NCBI RefSeq assembly: GCF_000235425.2
Contig: NZ_KI912266.1
Location: forward strand, 3,725,671 to 3,789,670
Direction of reading: 5' to 3'
DNA: 64,000 bases
Source: Pseudofrankia saprophytica
Lineage (GTDB): Bacteria; Actinomycetota; Actinomycetes; Frankiales; Frankiaceae
This document shows, piece by piece, positions 33,010 to 41,863 of this stretch. Below the pieces are notes generated by a model. That model was not told the DNA's origin, did no database searches, and saw only the letters and a list, made by a program, of their open reading frames with translations. The first letter of the stretch is position 1, and the number at the start of each line of letters is the position of its first letter. Made by a program: the position numbers and the translations under genes.

Positions 33010-34235
33010 CCACCGCCCGGCCCTTGGCCGACGCTGGCCGCGCGCTTCGCCCGAGCCATCTCACGGCACGCGACCTTCTTCGGGGCGGCGCCGCCGGTCT
33101 GCGTGCGCGGCCCACCCGCGTCGCGCTGTCCGCCCTAGGCATCGCGATCGGCATCGCGGCCATGATCGCGGTCCTGGGCATCTCGTCCTCCAGCCGGGAG
33201 GACTTCCACCGTGAGATCGCCTCGCTCGGCACCAACCTGCTCACCATCGGCCCGGGTCAGAACCTTTTCGGCGAGCAGGCACACCTGCCGGCCGAGGCCG
33301 TCACGATGATCGACGCCATCGGCGACGTCGAATCAGTCAGCGCCATCGGCCTCGTCCCAGACGCCAGGGTCTACCGCAACGACCGCATCCCAGCCGCGGA
33401 ATCCGGCAGCATCGCCGTCCTGGCGAGCCGGCTCGACCTACCTGCCACCGTCGGCGTCGACCTCGTCGCCGGCGCCTATCTCAACGACGCGACCCAGAAC
33501 TATCCCGCCGTGGTCCTTGGATCGACCGCGGCGGCCCATCTGGGCGTGGACTCGACCGGACCCGACCAGCAGGTCTACGTCGGTGGCCAGTGGTTCACCG
33601 TCGTCGGCATTCTCGCCCCCGTCGGCCTCGCGCCCGAGCTCGACCGCGCGGCCCTCGTCGGCTGGCCCGCCGCGACCGACCTGCTCGGCTTCGACACCTT
33701 CCCGACGACCGTCTACACCCGCGCGAACCCCGGCCACGTCGAGGACACCCAGACTCTGCTCGCCCGCACCGCCAGTCCGTCGGCGCCGAACGAGGTCGAC
33801 GTCTCGCGCCCCTCCGACGCGCTCGCCGCGCAGCACGCCGCCGACTCCACGCTGGGCGCGCTGCTGCTCGGCCTCGGGATGGTGGCCCTGCTCGTCGGCG
33901 GAATCGGCGTCGCGAACACGATGGTCATCTCCGTCCTCGAACGGCGCGGTGAGGTGGGACTTCGCCGCGCGCTCGGAGCCACCCGCGGCGACATCCGCAA
34001 CCAGTTCCTGACCGAGGCGCTGCTGCTGTCCACGCTTGGCGGGATAGCGGGACTTGTCCTCGGCGTCGGCGTGACCACCTGCTACGCCACCCTCCAGAGC
34101 TGGCCCACCGTCGTCCCACCTTGGACGATGGGTCTCGCTCTCGGCGCCGCTGTCACCATCGGCGGGGTCGCAGGGCTGTACCCCGCCATCCGCGCTTCCC
34201 GCCTCCAACCCACCGAAGCCCTCACCGCGCCCTAG
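33006..34235 (+). CDS. ABC transporter permease (MacB/FtsX family)
   Basis: The 409-residue protein has the MacB/FtsX layout: one N-terminal membrane helix ([20 protein letters not shown]), an extracytoplasmic domain of some 220 residues (from [20 protein letters not shown] on) and three C-terminal helices, the first at [20 protein letters not shown], with the family sequence [20 protein letters not shown]. With the ATPase, adaptor and lipoprotein it forms a complete export unit whose expression is probably set by the divergent two-component system. It may expel peptides or antibiotics from the envelope. Confidence 0.93.
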   Translation: MTTARPLADAGRALRPSHLTARDLLRGGAAGLRARPTRVALSALGIAIGIAAMIAVLGISSSSREDFHREIASLGTNLLTIGPGQNLFGEQAHLPAEAVTMIDAIGDVESVSAIGLVPDARVYRNDRIPAAESGSIAVLASRLDLPATVGVDLVAGAYLNDATQNYPAVVLGSTAAAHLGVDSTGPDQQVYVGGQWFTVVGILAPVGLAPELDRAALVGWPAATDLLGFDTFPTTVYTRANPGHVEDTQTLLARTASPSAPNEVDVSRPSDALAAQHAADSTLGALLLGLGMVALLVGGIGVANTMVISVLERRGEVGLRRALGATRGDIRNQFLTEALLLSTLGGIAGLVLGVGVTTCYATLQSWPTVVPPWTMGLALGAAVTIGGVAGLYPAIRASRLQPTEALTAP

Positions 34236-34543
34236 CCGTCCGGCACCCGCCGCGGATGGGTTCGCCGTGCTCTGAAGACTGAACGGGGCTGGACGGCGCA
34301 CGGCGGGACGAGGGCGAGATCGACCTTGACCGTCACGATGCTGGATACGCAAGGTCACGAATTGACCGCGCATTGCGCCGAAGTGGCTCGTTGGCAGTCG
34401 GAAGGGTCGTTGCCGCTCCTGGCGGCAACGTCGGCGAACTAACGTCGGCGAACTTCTGTGTTTGGGTGGCGCGACGGGTGGGATAAAGCTCTGGAAATCA
34501 TGACGGGTGATCGTCGAAGTGCTTCGCCTACCTGGAGGCTCCC
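34236..34543. other. 308-bp intergenic region with hairpin and tandem repeat
   Basis: No gene is seen. A 9-bp perfect hairpin (34408-34430) and a 14-bp perfect tandem repeat, AACGTCGGCGAACT at 34427-34440 and 34441-34454, share bases, so the repeat begins inside the hairpin arm. Confidence 0.55.
34408..34430 (+). terminator. Hairpin downstream of the export operon
   Basis: CGTTGCCGC (34408-34416) pairs with GCGGCAACG (34422-34430). It is 170 bases after the permease stop and is a possible operon terminator. Confidence 0.45.
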
Positions 34544-34819
34544 ATGGTCTGGACCATCATCTTCTGGCTTTTGCTCGGCCTTGTTGCCGGCGCGATCGCG
34601 CGTTTCCTCGTGCCCGGCCGTGACCCGATGGGTGTCGTGGCGACCATCGTCGTCGGCGTCGTCGGTTCGTTCATCGGCGGATTCCTTGGATACCTCATCT
34701 TCGGCAAGGACCTGAATGAGGGCGCGCTGCAGCCGTCCGGGATCATCGGGTCCATCATCGGCGCGATTCTCGTCCTGCTGGTCTACCGGGCCGCGAGCCA
34801 CCGCCGCGTCCTGCGCTGA
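34544..34819 (+). CDS. GlsB/YeaQ/YmgE-family (transglycosylase-associated) membrane protein
   Basis: The 91-residue protein has three glycine-rich membrane helices ([60 protein letters not shown]) and the PGRDPMG loop characteristic of this stress-associated family. The function is unknown; related genes are induced by acid or general stress. GGAGG lies seven bases before the ATG. It is monocistronic and ends at a strong stem-loop at 34921-34960. Confidence 0.92.
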   Translation: MVWTIIFWLLLGLVAGAIARFLVPGRDPMGVVATIVVGVVGSFIGGFLGYLIFGKDLNEGALQPSGIIGSIIGAILVLLVYRAASHRRVLR

Positions 34820-34920
34820 CGCCGCGGCGCTGAGGATCGATCCCGTCAGCCCATAGGAGACACGGATCGGTCGGCTGGCAGGTCACGCCAGGCAGCCGTT
34901 TGCGGGCGACGTCCACCTGA

Positions 34921-34960
34921 ACGGGCGGTCGGGATGCCAGAAGGCATCCCAACCGCCCGT
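34921..34960 (+). terminator. Terminator after the GlsB-family gene
   Basis: An 18-bp stem with one C/A mismatch (arms 34921-34938 and 34943-34960, loop AGAA). Confidence 0.8.
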
Positions 34961-35064
34961 CGCCGGCATAACCGCATAACCGTCAGCGCGTCGAATTCGG
35001 GATCGTCGAATGCGGGATCGTGGCCGGATTTCGATGCCGATCCAGGCAACCGTGGAGGTGGATC

Positions 35065-35733
35065 GTGCTCATCGCCGAGGAACTACTCCTGCTCGCTCTC
35101 GATCCGGCCAAGGGCTCGTCGGTGAACTCGTCACGGCAGCCGCTGACCACGACGCTGAGCGGCGCGCTCATCGCCGAGCTCGGCCTCGCGCACGTCGTGA
35201 TCCTGGACGGGAAGCGGTTTCACCCGGTGGGGCCGCCACCGTCCGACCCACTGCTGGCGGCGGCGCACCGCGCGATCGGCGAGGTGAAGGGCCGTCGCGC
35301 CGTCGACCAGGTGCGCCGGCTCGACAAGGCGCTGGGCGGGGTGTGGAGCGTGGTGCTCGATCGCCTCGTCGAGGAGAAGGTGGTCGGGCGGGAACGGCGA
35401 CGGATTCTGCTGTTCCCGGTCACCCGGTTCCCGGTGCTGCGGACCGATCTGCGCGACGACATCGTGCGCCGCTCGCGGCAGGCGGCTCGTGGCAGTGGCC
35501 CACTCGACGCCCGTACCGCCGCACTGCTCGCGCTCACCGGACCGTCGCGGCTCCTCGAGGTCGTGGCACCGGACCGCGCCGACCGCGAGCACGCCAAGGA
35601 GCGGATAGCCACCGCCACGTCGGCGACGCCGGTCGCCCCGGTCGTGGTGCGCGTCCTGCGGGAGGCCCAGGCGGCAGCCAGCGCGGCCATCGGCGCCAGC
35701 ACGGCGGCAATCGCGGGGAGCGGCTCGTCCTGA
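35065..35733 (+). CDS. GPP34/GOLPH3-like family protein
   Basis: The 222-residue protein matches the GPP34 (Golgi phosphoprotein 3-like) domain: start LIAEELLLLALDPAKGS, then LSGALIAELGLAHVVILDGK, RRAVDQVRRLDKALGGVWSV and a C-terminal helical part ending with repeated Ala-rich sequence. The eukaryotic relative binds PI4P; bacterial members, common in actinomycetes, have no known function and may bind lipid headgroups. GTG 35065 is supported by GGAGG at 35054-35058. An SRPBCC gene begins about eight bases after its stop. Confidence 0.88.
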   Translation: MLIAEELLLLALDPAKGSSVNSSRQPLTTTLSGALIAELGLAHVVILDGKRFHPVGPPPSDPLLAAAHRAIGEVKGRRAVDQVRRLDKALGGVWSVVLDRLVEEKVVGRERRRILLFPVTRFPVLRTDLRDDIVRRSRQAARGSGPLDARTAALLALTGPSRLLEVVAPDRADREHAKERIATATSATPVAPVVVRVLREAQAAASAAIGASTAAIAGSGSS

Positions 35734-35740
35734 CCCACGC

Positions 35741-36238
35741 GTGAAACCGGTCAACATGAGGCGCATGAGAAACCAGTGGTCCTTCGAGCTGACCAGCGTC
35801 GTTCCCGCGTCCGCGGAAACGGTCTGGCATCGGGTCGTGACGCCCGAGGGCATCAACGACGAGATGCGTCCCTGGATGACGATGACGCTGCCCCACGGCG
35901 TGGGTGAAGTCTCCATCGAAATGATCCGCCTCGGGGTGCCGGTCGGCCGAGCGTGGCTGCGGCTCTTCGGCGTCCTGCCGTTCGACTACGACCGGCTGAT
36001 GCTCACCGAGCTCGAGCCGGGCCGCCGGTTCCACGAGGAATCCACCATGCTCAGCATGCGGCGATGGGTCCACGACCGCACCGTCGAGGCCACGACCGGC
36101 GGCGCGGCCCTCGTCACCGACCGGGTCATCCTGCAACCGCGTGTCGTCCTGTGGCCGGCGGGCCCATTGCTCCGGATCCTGCTCCGCGCCTTCTTCGGGC
36201 ACCGCCATCGCCGGCTACGGCGACACTTCGCGCGGTGA
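35741..36238 (+). CDS. SRPBCC-family (START-like) protein
   Basis: The protein (165 residues from GTG 35741; ATGs at 35756 and 35765 are alternatives) has an N-terminal SRPBCC strand-helix (FELTSVVPASAETVWHRVVT, PEGINDEMRPWM), a beta-sheet core and a C-terminal helix rich in arginine and histidine (LLRAFFGHRHRRLRRHF). SRPBCC proteins enclose a hydrophobic ligand; the function is unknown. It follows the GPP34 gene closely, possibly as an operon. Its stop codon is in a 17-bp tandem duplication shared with the convergent methyltransferase end. Confidence 0.75.
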   Translation: MKPVNMRRMRNQWSFELTSVVPASAETVWHRVVTPEGINDEMRPWMTMTLPHGVGEVSIEMIRLGVPVGRAWLRLFGVLPFDYDRLMLTELEPGRRFHEESTMLSMRRWVHDRTVEATTGGAALVTDRVILQPRVVLWPAGPLLRILLRAFFGHRHRRLRRHFAR

Positions 36239-36264
36239 CCATCAGGGCGCGGTGACCATCAGGG
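36231..36264. repeat. 17-bp tandem duplication at a convergent gene junction
   Basis: CGCGGTGACCATCAGGG at 36231-36247 is repeated exactly at 36248-36264. The + strand stop (36236-36238) is in copy 1 and the - strand stop (36259-36261) in copy 2. Confidence 0.95.
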
Positions 36265-37095
36265 CTTGAGCGCGACCGCGCCGTACAGCCACTCGGTGCG
36301 CGGGCTCTCGTCGTCGCCCGGGTGCCACTGCCAGGGTCGGACGAGGCCGGGCTCGATGAGGTCCAGGCCGTCGAAGTAGCTCTGGATCGTGGCGCGTGGC
36401 CGGAACGTCATGGGTGAGGTGGCGTTGCGGTACGCGGCCTCGGTGCGGGCCACGCCCTCGGCCGGTGGCCCGTCGGTCGTCAGGTGGGACAGGACCAGGT
36501 AGGAGCCCGAGGGGACCGCCTCCAGGAACTGGGCAAGCAGACCGCCCGGGTCCTCGGCGTCCTGGATGAAGTGGAACAGGGCCACCAGGAGCACGGCGAC
36601 GGGCCGCGAGAAGTCCAGCAGCGCGGTGGTTTCCGGATGGGCGAGGATTCCCGCCGGGTTCCGGGCGTCCGCGGTGATGATCGCGGTGGTGTGGTCGTCT
36701 GCCAGCAACGCGCGCCCGTGGGCCAGCACGATGGGGTCGTTGTCGACGTAGACGACGTGTGGGGCGGGAATGACCTGCTTGGCGATCTCGTGGACGTTGC
36801 CCTGGGTGGGCAGGCCGGTGCCGATGTCGAGGAACTGGTCGATGCCCGCGCGGGCGAGCCACCGGGTCGCCCGCTGCAGGAACCGGCGGTTCTCCCAGAC
36901 GACGTCGTGGGTCACCGTCCGGCCGAGCGCGGCGTCGACCTTGGCGGCGGCCTCCCGGTCGACCTCGAAGTTGTCCTTGCCGCCGAGGAAGTAGTCGTAC
37001 ATGCGCGCCGGTGTCGGCTGGTCAGTCCGCAGGTCCGCAACCTGACCACCCGGCGTGCTGTCGGGTGCCGCGGACGTGAAATCCCAGCTTGTCAT
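36259..37095 (-). CDS. SAM-dependent methyltransferase, DUF574 (Methyltransf_19) family
   Basis: The 278-residue protein has the family hallmarks: ARMYDYFLGGKDNFEVDREA near the N-terminus, the SAM-binding motif FLDIGTGLPTQGNVHEIA, VVYVDNDPIVLAHGRALL and TADARNP. Members are abundant in Streptomyces and Frankia; some act in natural-product or peptide methylation but most substrates are unknown. A paralogue lies at 37953-38771 on the same strand, separated by one unknown gene. An inverted repeat (37159-37175) upstream may control it. Confidence 0.92.
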   Translation of the reverse strand: MTSWDFTSAAPDSTPGGQVADLRTDQPTPARMYDYFLGGKDNFEVDREAAAKVDAALGRTVTHDVVWENRRFLQRATRWLARAGIDQFLDIGTGLPTQGNVHEIAKQVIPAPHVVYVDNDPIVLAHGRALLADDHTTAIITADARNPAGILAHPETTALLDFSRPVAVLLVALFHFIQDAEDPGGLLAQFLEAVPSGSYLVLSHLTTDGPPAEGVARTEAAYRNATSPMTFRPRATIQSYFDGLDLIEPGLVRPWQWHPGDDESPRTEWLYGAVALKP

Positions 37096-37158
37096 CGTTC
37101 CGCCTGTCGAGAGCCAAGCCCCGGACGGTCCCGGTGACCGCGGTGGTCAAGTGGGGCA

Positions 37159-37175
37159 TGTCGACAATATCGACA
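37159..37175. promoter_or_regulatory. Palindrome upstream of the first DUF574 gene
   Basis: TGTCGA-CAATA-TCGACA, with a further TGTCGA half-site at about 37107. It is 64 bases upstream of the methyltransferase start and is a candidate operator. Confidence 0.4.
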
Positions 37176-37264
37176 GGCGGTCCGTCGGCGGAGTCGCCTG
37201 CGCGCTCTGGGCGACTCCGTGTCTGCTCGGTGGCGCCAGTCCGTCGCTGGGGCGATACCGGCGC

Positions 37265-37804
37265 CTATTCCTGCTCGTCGGTTCCGGCGTCGGGGCCGCG
37301 GCCGCGCACTCGTTGGACGTGCACGAGCGACTCCTTCAGCTCGTCCAGCCAGTCCCCGGTGTGGCGTTGCACCAGGCGGACGCACCAGAGCAGGGCGTCA
37401 CTGCGGCTGCGTGCCACGCCGCCCTCGACGAGCAGGTCGAGCACCTGCCGCTCGGGCTGGCGCAACCTGGTCATCACCGGCGCGGAGACGTTGCTGTACA
37501 GCCCGCGGGTGCCGGCGCACTCCACGCCCCAGGACACCTTTCGCCCGAACTTCGCCTCGGCCTGACGGGCGACCTCCATCCGGTCCTCGCGGGTGCGCTC
37601 CCGGAACTGGGCGACGCGGCCCTCGATGGCGGCGTTCCGCTCCGTGTCGGAGACGCCCTTGGCGAGCTCGGGCTCCTCGATCCGGCCGATCACGGTGATC
37701 TCCTCGCGATCGACCGTCACCTCCACCAGCTCCTGGAACAGGGCCGCCGGCAGCCGGCCCGTGAACCAGCCTCGCACTTCCTCTGTAATCATGTAATCAA
37801 GCAT
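37265..37804 (-). CDS. Hypothetical protein between two DUF574 methyltransferases
   Basis: The protein is about 180 residues (start ATG 37804 or 37792; a GAGGT sits directly before 37804, so the exact start is open). The N-terminal half is beta-rich and acidic (QELVEVTVDREEITVIGRIE), the middle is a charged helix (AQFRERTREDRMEVARQAEA) and the C-terminus has GVARSRSDALLWCVRLVQRH, reminiscent of ribbon-helix-helix-like helices. I know no family. The protein is soluble. Its position between the two methyltransferase genes on the same strand suggests an association. Confidence 0.6.
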   Translation of the reverse strand: MLDYMITEEVRGWFTGRLPAALFQELVEVTVDREEITVIGRIEEPELAKGVSDTERNAAIEGRVAQFRERTREDRMEVARQAEAKFGRKVSWGVECAGTRGLYSNVSAPVMTRLRQPERQVLDLLVEGGVARSRSDALLWCVRLVQRHTGDWLDELKESLVHVQRVRGRGPDAGTDEQE

Positions 37805-37952
37805 ACCTCGGCGCGCGCCTAGGACTCGATGGACTCGAGGGACTCCAGTCACCACCGTCGTCCAGGCACCGCGAGCCGGGGCGGCCGTGGGCAGCTCGTT
37901 CCTGTCGGCGACGCGCCAGGAGATCCAGGCGAGCTACCGAACAGGACCGGGG

Positions 37953-38771
37953 TTACCGGCGGGCGACTCCGCAGTGGCTGCCGACAGGGGCTGGGTTCGT
38001 GCCGGGCTCCGGTCGCCACAGGGACGTGGAGACCACGCCTGGCTCGATGAGTTCCAGCCCATCGAGGAACCGGGCGATCTGCTCGGGGGTGCGTGGGTAG
38101 TACGGGTCGCCGGCCTCCGCGCGGCGGCGGGCGGCTTCGTCCGCGGCCGGGGCCGCTTCGTCGGTGCGGTTCGTGCCGTCGTTGACGACGAGGTAACTGC
38201 CCGCGGGCACGGCGTCGAGGAGCCGCTTGAGGATGCTGTGGGCCTCGTCGGTGTCGGCGACGTTGCCAAGAATGCCGAGCATTATCAGCGCGACCGGTCT
38301 GGTGAGGTCGAGAGTGCGGGCGGCGGCGGTGAGGATGGTCTCGGGGTCGCGCACGTCGGCGTCGACGTAGGCCGTCGCGCCTTCGAGCGTGCTGGTCAGC
38401 GAGTCCCGGGCGTGGATGAGGACGAGCGGGTCCCGGTCCACGTAGACGACGCGCGAGTCCGGGGCGACGCGCTGGGCGACCTCATGGGTGTTGTCGGCGG
38501 TCGGCAGGCCGGTGCCGATGTCGAGGAACTGGCGGATGCCCGCCTCGCCGGCCAGGAAGCGCACCACCCGGCCCAGGAAGGCCCTCGACTCGCGGGCGAT
38601 GTCGATGATCTCCGGGTAGAGGTCGCGAACCTGGTCCCCGATCGCCCGGTCGACGGGGTAGTTGTCCTTCCCGCCGAGCCAGTAGTTCCACACCCGGGCC
38701 GAGTGCGGAACAGAAATATCGATCATGGGAAGGTGGGCGCTGTCGGGGTCGGGCACAGCGTTCGTGGTCAC
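37953..38771 (-). CDS. SAM-dependent methyltransferase, DUF574 (Methyltransf_19) family, paralogue
   Basis: The 272-residue protein shares the family signature with the gene at 36259: SARVWNYWLGGKDNYPVDRA, the SAM site FLDIGTGLPTADNTHEVA, VVYVDRDPLVLIHARDSL and DADVRDPE. GTG 38771 gives the family-like short N-terminal extension. The two copies are diverged, so they are old paralogues rather than a recent duplication. No substrate can be named. Confidence 0.92.
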   Translation of the reverse strand: MTTNAVPDPDSAHLPMIDISVPHSARVWNYWLGGKDNYPVDRAIGDQVRDLYPEIIDIARESRAFLGRVVRFLAGEAGIRQFLDIGTGLPTADNTHEVAQRVAPDSRVVYVDRDPLVLIHARDSLTSTLEGATAYVDADVRDPETILTAAARTLDLTRPVALIMLGILGNVADTDEAHSILKRLLDAVPAGSYLVVNDGTNRTDEAAPAADEAARRRAEAGDPYYPRTPEQIARFLDGLELIEPGVVSTSLWRPEPGTNPAPVGSHCGVARR

Positions 38772-38971
38772 TGTTGTCTCCTCGGCGCGTCCTTTCTGGT
38801 TACCCTAGACGAGTGACGCGGTACCAGTCACAACGGATTGTCTGAATCGAGCTACTGTAAGCAGACTCCGCCATAGGCCGTGTCTGACCGACACCACGGC
38901 CACCCGCGGGCTTTGACATGCGAAAACCTCGCGATCGCGCGATCCTGCGCGAGGTGCCGGTTGATGTGCGG

Positions 38972-39181
38972 TTACTCGGGCGTTTCCGGAGCGGGCACGT
39001 CGCGGCCGCGGCGGCGAGGGCCGCTGGATCGGCGAGAACGGGTCCCGACGTCCGCGGCCCGGCGGCGGGACGCCTCCGGTGCCTGTGCGCGTTCCTCGGC
39101 GATGTTGCGTGCGATGATCTCGGTCGTCTCGGTGCGGGTCCGGTCGTCGAGCCCGTGCAGGAGGCTGCGCAGCACACTCAT
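38972..39181 (-). CDS. Small hypothetical basic protein
   Basis: The 69-residue frame starts with a plausible amphipathic segment (MSVLRSLLHGLDDRTRTETT, then EIIARNIAEERAQ) and becomes Arg/Ala/Pro-rich. GGAG lies about 11 bases upstream of the ATG. It is not recognised and has no partner; the first 35 residues look protein-like, the rest low complexity. Confidence 0.4.
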   Translation of the reverse strand: MSVLRSLLHGLDDRTRTETTEIIARNIAEERAQAPEASRRRAADVGTRSRRSSGPRRRGRDVPAPETPE

Positions 39182-39446
39182 CAGATTCTGTCTCCGCTCT
39201 CCGGTGATCTGCGCGGTCCCTTCCCCGCCGCTCGCCGACTAACGCTCCCGATCTTGTGCTCGCCTCGGGGCGGGGGCGGCGGAGGATGCTCCAAGCGCCG
39301 CCGACCGCGGGTATCCCCAGCCCAAGAAGTCGATCAAGAGCTGATCCTGGGATAGTCCTGGGGAGAGCCGGGGAACGGGCTGGCGGTCGGAGGACTCCCG
39401 GCGGGATGCTTCCCTGAACGCCCGATGGACTGGAGACTTCCGTTCT

Positions 39447-41402
39447 GTGAGCATCCTCGACGACGCCCGCGAGGGCATGGACCTCGACGTACGACCCCAG
39501 GACGACCTGTTCGGCCATGTGAACGGCCGCTGGCTCGCCGAGTCGGAGATCCCGGCCGACCGTTCGAGCTGGGGCCCGTTCGTGCAGCTGGCCGATGCCG
39601 CCGAGCAGCAGGTCCGCGACATCATCACCGACGTCGCCGCGCAGGACCCGGCGGCCCAGAGCGAGGACGCGCGGAAGATCGCCGACCTCTACAACTCCTT
39701 CCTGGACACCGAGGCGATCCAGGCACTCGGGCTGGACCCGGCGCGGCCGCTGCTGGACGCCGCGCGCGGCGTGCGCGACGTGCGCGACCTGGCCGCGTTC
39801 CTCGGCGAGTTCGAGCGGTCCGGCGGACGTGGGCTGTTCGGCACCTACGTCGACACCGACGACCGCAACTCCGACCGCTACCTGTTCCACCTTCTCCAGG
39901 GAGGCCTCGGCCTGCCGGACGAGTCGTACTACCGGGATGACAGGTTCGCCGAGATCCGGCAGAAGTACGTCGCCTACCTGACCCGCATGCTCGGGCTGGG
40001 CGAGCACCCCGATCCGGAGGGCGCCGCGGAGCGGATCCTTGCCCTGGACACCCAGCTCGCGAAGGGGCACTGGGAACGGGCGGAGACCCGCGACGTCCAG
40101 CGGACCTACAACCTGATGACGGCCGAGGAGCTGGCGGCGCTCTGCCCGGCGTTCGCCTGGGACGTCTACGTGACCGGTCTCGGCGGTCAGCTGACCGGTC
40201 CGCACGCGACGCTGGCGGAGGTGTGCGTGCGGCAGCCGTCGTATCTCGAGCACCTCTCGACGGTGTTGGTCGACACGCCGATCGAGGTGTGGCGTGACTG
40301 GTTGGTGGGCCAGGTGCTGCGCTCGGCGGCGCCCTATCTGTCCGACGAGTTCGCCGAGACTCATTTCGACTTCTACGGCCGTACGCTCAGTGGTACGCCC
40401 GAGCTGCGGGCCCGGTGGAAGCGCGCGGTGTCGTTCGTCGAGGGCGCGATCGGTGAGGCGGTCGGGAAGGAGTACGTCACCCGTCACTTCCCGCCGCGCG
40501 CCAAGGCGCAGATGGACGAGCTGGTCGCGAACCTGCTCGCGGCCTACCGCGAGTCGATCTCCCGGCTGGACTGGATGACCGAAGAGACCAAGGGGCGGGC
40601 GTACGAGAAGCTCGCGACGTTCCGGTCGAAGATCGGCTATCCCGACCAGTTCCGGGACTACTCGCAGCTGCGGGTCCGCCGCGACGACCTGATGGGCAAC
40701 GCCCTGGCCGCCGCCGCGTTCGAGACCGACCGGGAGCTGGCCAAGATCGGTTCGCCGGTCGACCGTGACGAGTGGTTCATGCTCCCGCAGACCGTCAACG
40801 CCTACTACAACCCCGGCACCAACGAGATCTGCTTCCCGGCCGGCATCCTGCAGAAGCCGTTCTTCAGCCCGGAGGCTCACCCGGCGGAGAACTACGGCGG
40901 CATCGGCGCCGTCATCGGTCACGAGGTGGGACACGGCTTCGACGACCAGGGGGCGCAGTACGACGGCGCCGGCAACCTCAACGACTGGTGGTCACCGGCC
41001 GACAAGGCCGCCTTCGAGGTGAGGTCGAAGACGCTGGTAGAGCAGTACAACGCCTTCGAGCCGCGCAACCTGCCGGGGGAGAAGGTGAACGGCGCGCTCA
41101 CCGTCGGTGAGAACATCGGCGATCTCGGCGGTCTGACCATCGCGCACCGGGCCTACGTCATCTCCCAGGACGGAACGGCGGCGCGCGATGACCGGCGGCG
41201 GCTGTTCACGAACTGGGCCTACGTGTGGCGCACGAAGCGCCGGCTGGAGCTCGAGCGGCAGTACCTCACCACCGACCCGCACAGCCCGCCGGAGTTCCGC
41301 GCCAACATCGTGCGCAACCTGGACGAGTTCCACGAGGTCTTCGACACCGCGCCCGGCGACGGGCTGTGGCTCGAGCCGCCCGACCGGGTGCGCATCTGGT
41401 AG
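39447..41402 (+). CDS. M13-family zinc metallopeptidase (PepO/neprilysin-like)
   Basis: The 651-residue protein is full-length for the family. An N-terminal M13 domain begins DDLFGHVNGRWLAESEIPAD, and the catalytic domain has NAYYNPGTNEICFPAGILQK, the zinc motif HEVGH at 492-496 and the third ligand glutamate E555 in ENIGDLGG. It cuts short peptides. No signal peptide is present, so it acts in the cytoplasm as other actinobacterial PepO-like enzymes do. GTG 39447 is the only suitable start. The gene is monocistronic. Confidence 0.94.
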   Translation: MSILDDAREGMDLDVRPQDDLFGHVNGRWLAESEIPADRSSWGPFVQLADAAEQQVRDIITDVAAQDPAAQSEDARKIADLYNSFLDTEAIQALGLDPARPLLDAARGVRDVRDLAAFLGEFERSGGRGLFGTYVDTDDRNSDRYLFHLLQGGLGLPDESYYRDDRFAEIRQKYVAYLTRMLGLGEHPDPEGAAERILALDTQLAKGHWERAETRDVQRTYNLMTAEELAALCPAFAWDVYVTGLGGQLTGPHATLAEVCVRQPSYLEHLSTVLVDTPIEVWRDWLVGQVLRSAAPYLSDEFAETHFDFYGRTLSGTPELRARWKRAVSFVEGAIGEAVGKEYVTRHFPPRAKAQMDELVANLLAAYRESISRLDWMTEETKGRAYEKLATFRSKIGYPDQFRDYSQLRVRRDDLMGNALAAAAFETDRELAKIGSPVDRDEWFMLPQTVNAYYNPGTNEICFPAGILQKPFFSPEAHPAENYGGIGAVIGHEVGHGFDDQGAQYDGAGNLNDWWSPADKAAFEVRSKTLVEQYNAFEPRNLPGEKVNGALTVGENIGDLGGLTIAHRAYVISQDGTAARDDRRRLFTNWAYVWRTKRRLELERQYLTTDPHSPPEFRANIVRNLDEFHEVFDTAPGDGLWLEPPDRVRIW

Positions 41403-41449
41403 CCGCCGAAAAAGATCGATCATGCTCCGGTCGGGGTACTGGTCCGATC

Positions 41450-41752
41450 ATGGCGAACATACTGCGCCGGGCCGCGGCGGCCGTGGGACTGGGTGGCCGG
41501 GCTGGGCGGGCAGGGCAGGGCGGATCGGGTGGCGCGGACAGCCGGGCGTGGAACCCGACCGGCTGGTGGTGGTGTATGGACCACCAGCGCCCGGAGAACC
41601 CGCCGGACGTTCCCGGCCACCGCCGGCTTGGTCCGTATTCGAGCGCGGCCGACGCGGCGGCCTGGCGGGAACGCGTCGACCAGCGCAACGAGGCCTGGGA
41701 CGGGCCGGACCACGACGACGAGGACACCCGGTCAAAGGCGCACCGGCGCTGA
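41450..41752 (+). CDS. Hypothetical protein with conserved tryptophan-rich core
   Basis: The 100-residue frame starts with an amphipathic helix (NILRRAAAAVGLGGRAGRAG), then a WNPTGWWWCMDHQRPE segment and a C-terminal RLGPYSSAADAAAWRERVDQ helix with an acidic tail. The LGPY and WRERV spacing resembles small actinobacterial proteins of unknown function. No clear Shine-Dalgarno sequence precedes the ATG. It is convergent with the GMC oxidoreductase gene, with a long hairpin between. Confidence 0.55.
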   Translation: MANILRRAAAAVGLGGRAGRAGQGGSGGADSRAWNPTGWWWCMDHQRPENPPDVPGHRRLGPYSSAADAAAWRERVDQRNEAWDGPDHDDEDTRSKAHRR

Positions 41753-41808
41753 CACCCCACGTTCGCGCCGGCTGATCGAGCTCGCGAGCGCGACGACGCC
41801 ACGGCCCG

Positions 41809-41858
41809 GCCTCGGGACCGCGGCCAGTCGAACTCCTGACTGGCCGCGGTCCCGAGGC
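41809..41858. terminator. 21-bp bidirectional terminator
   Basis: Perfect 21-bp arms 41809-41829 and 41838-41858 with an eight-base loop. It is placed between convergent genes ending at 41752 (+) and 41864 (-). Confidence 0.9.
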
Positions 41859-41863
41859 ACCTG

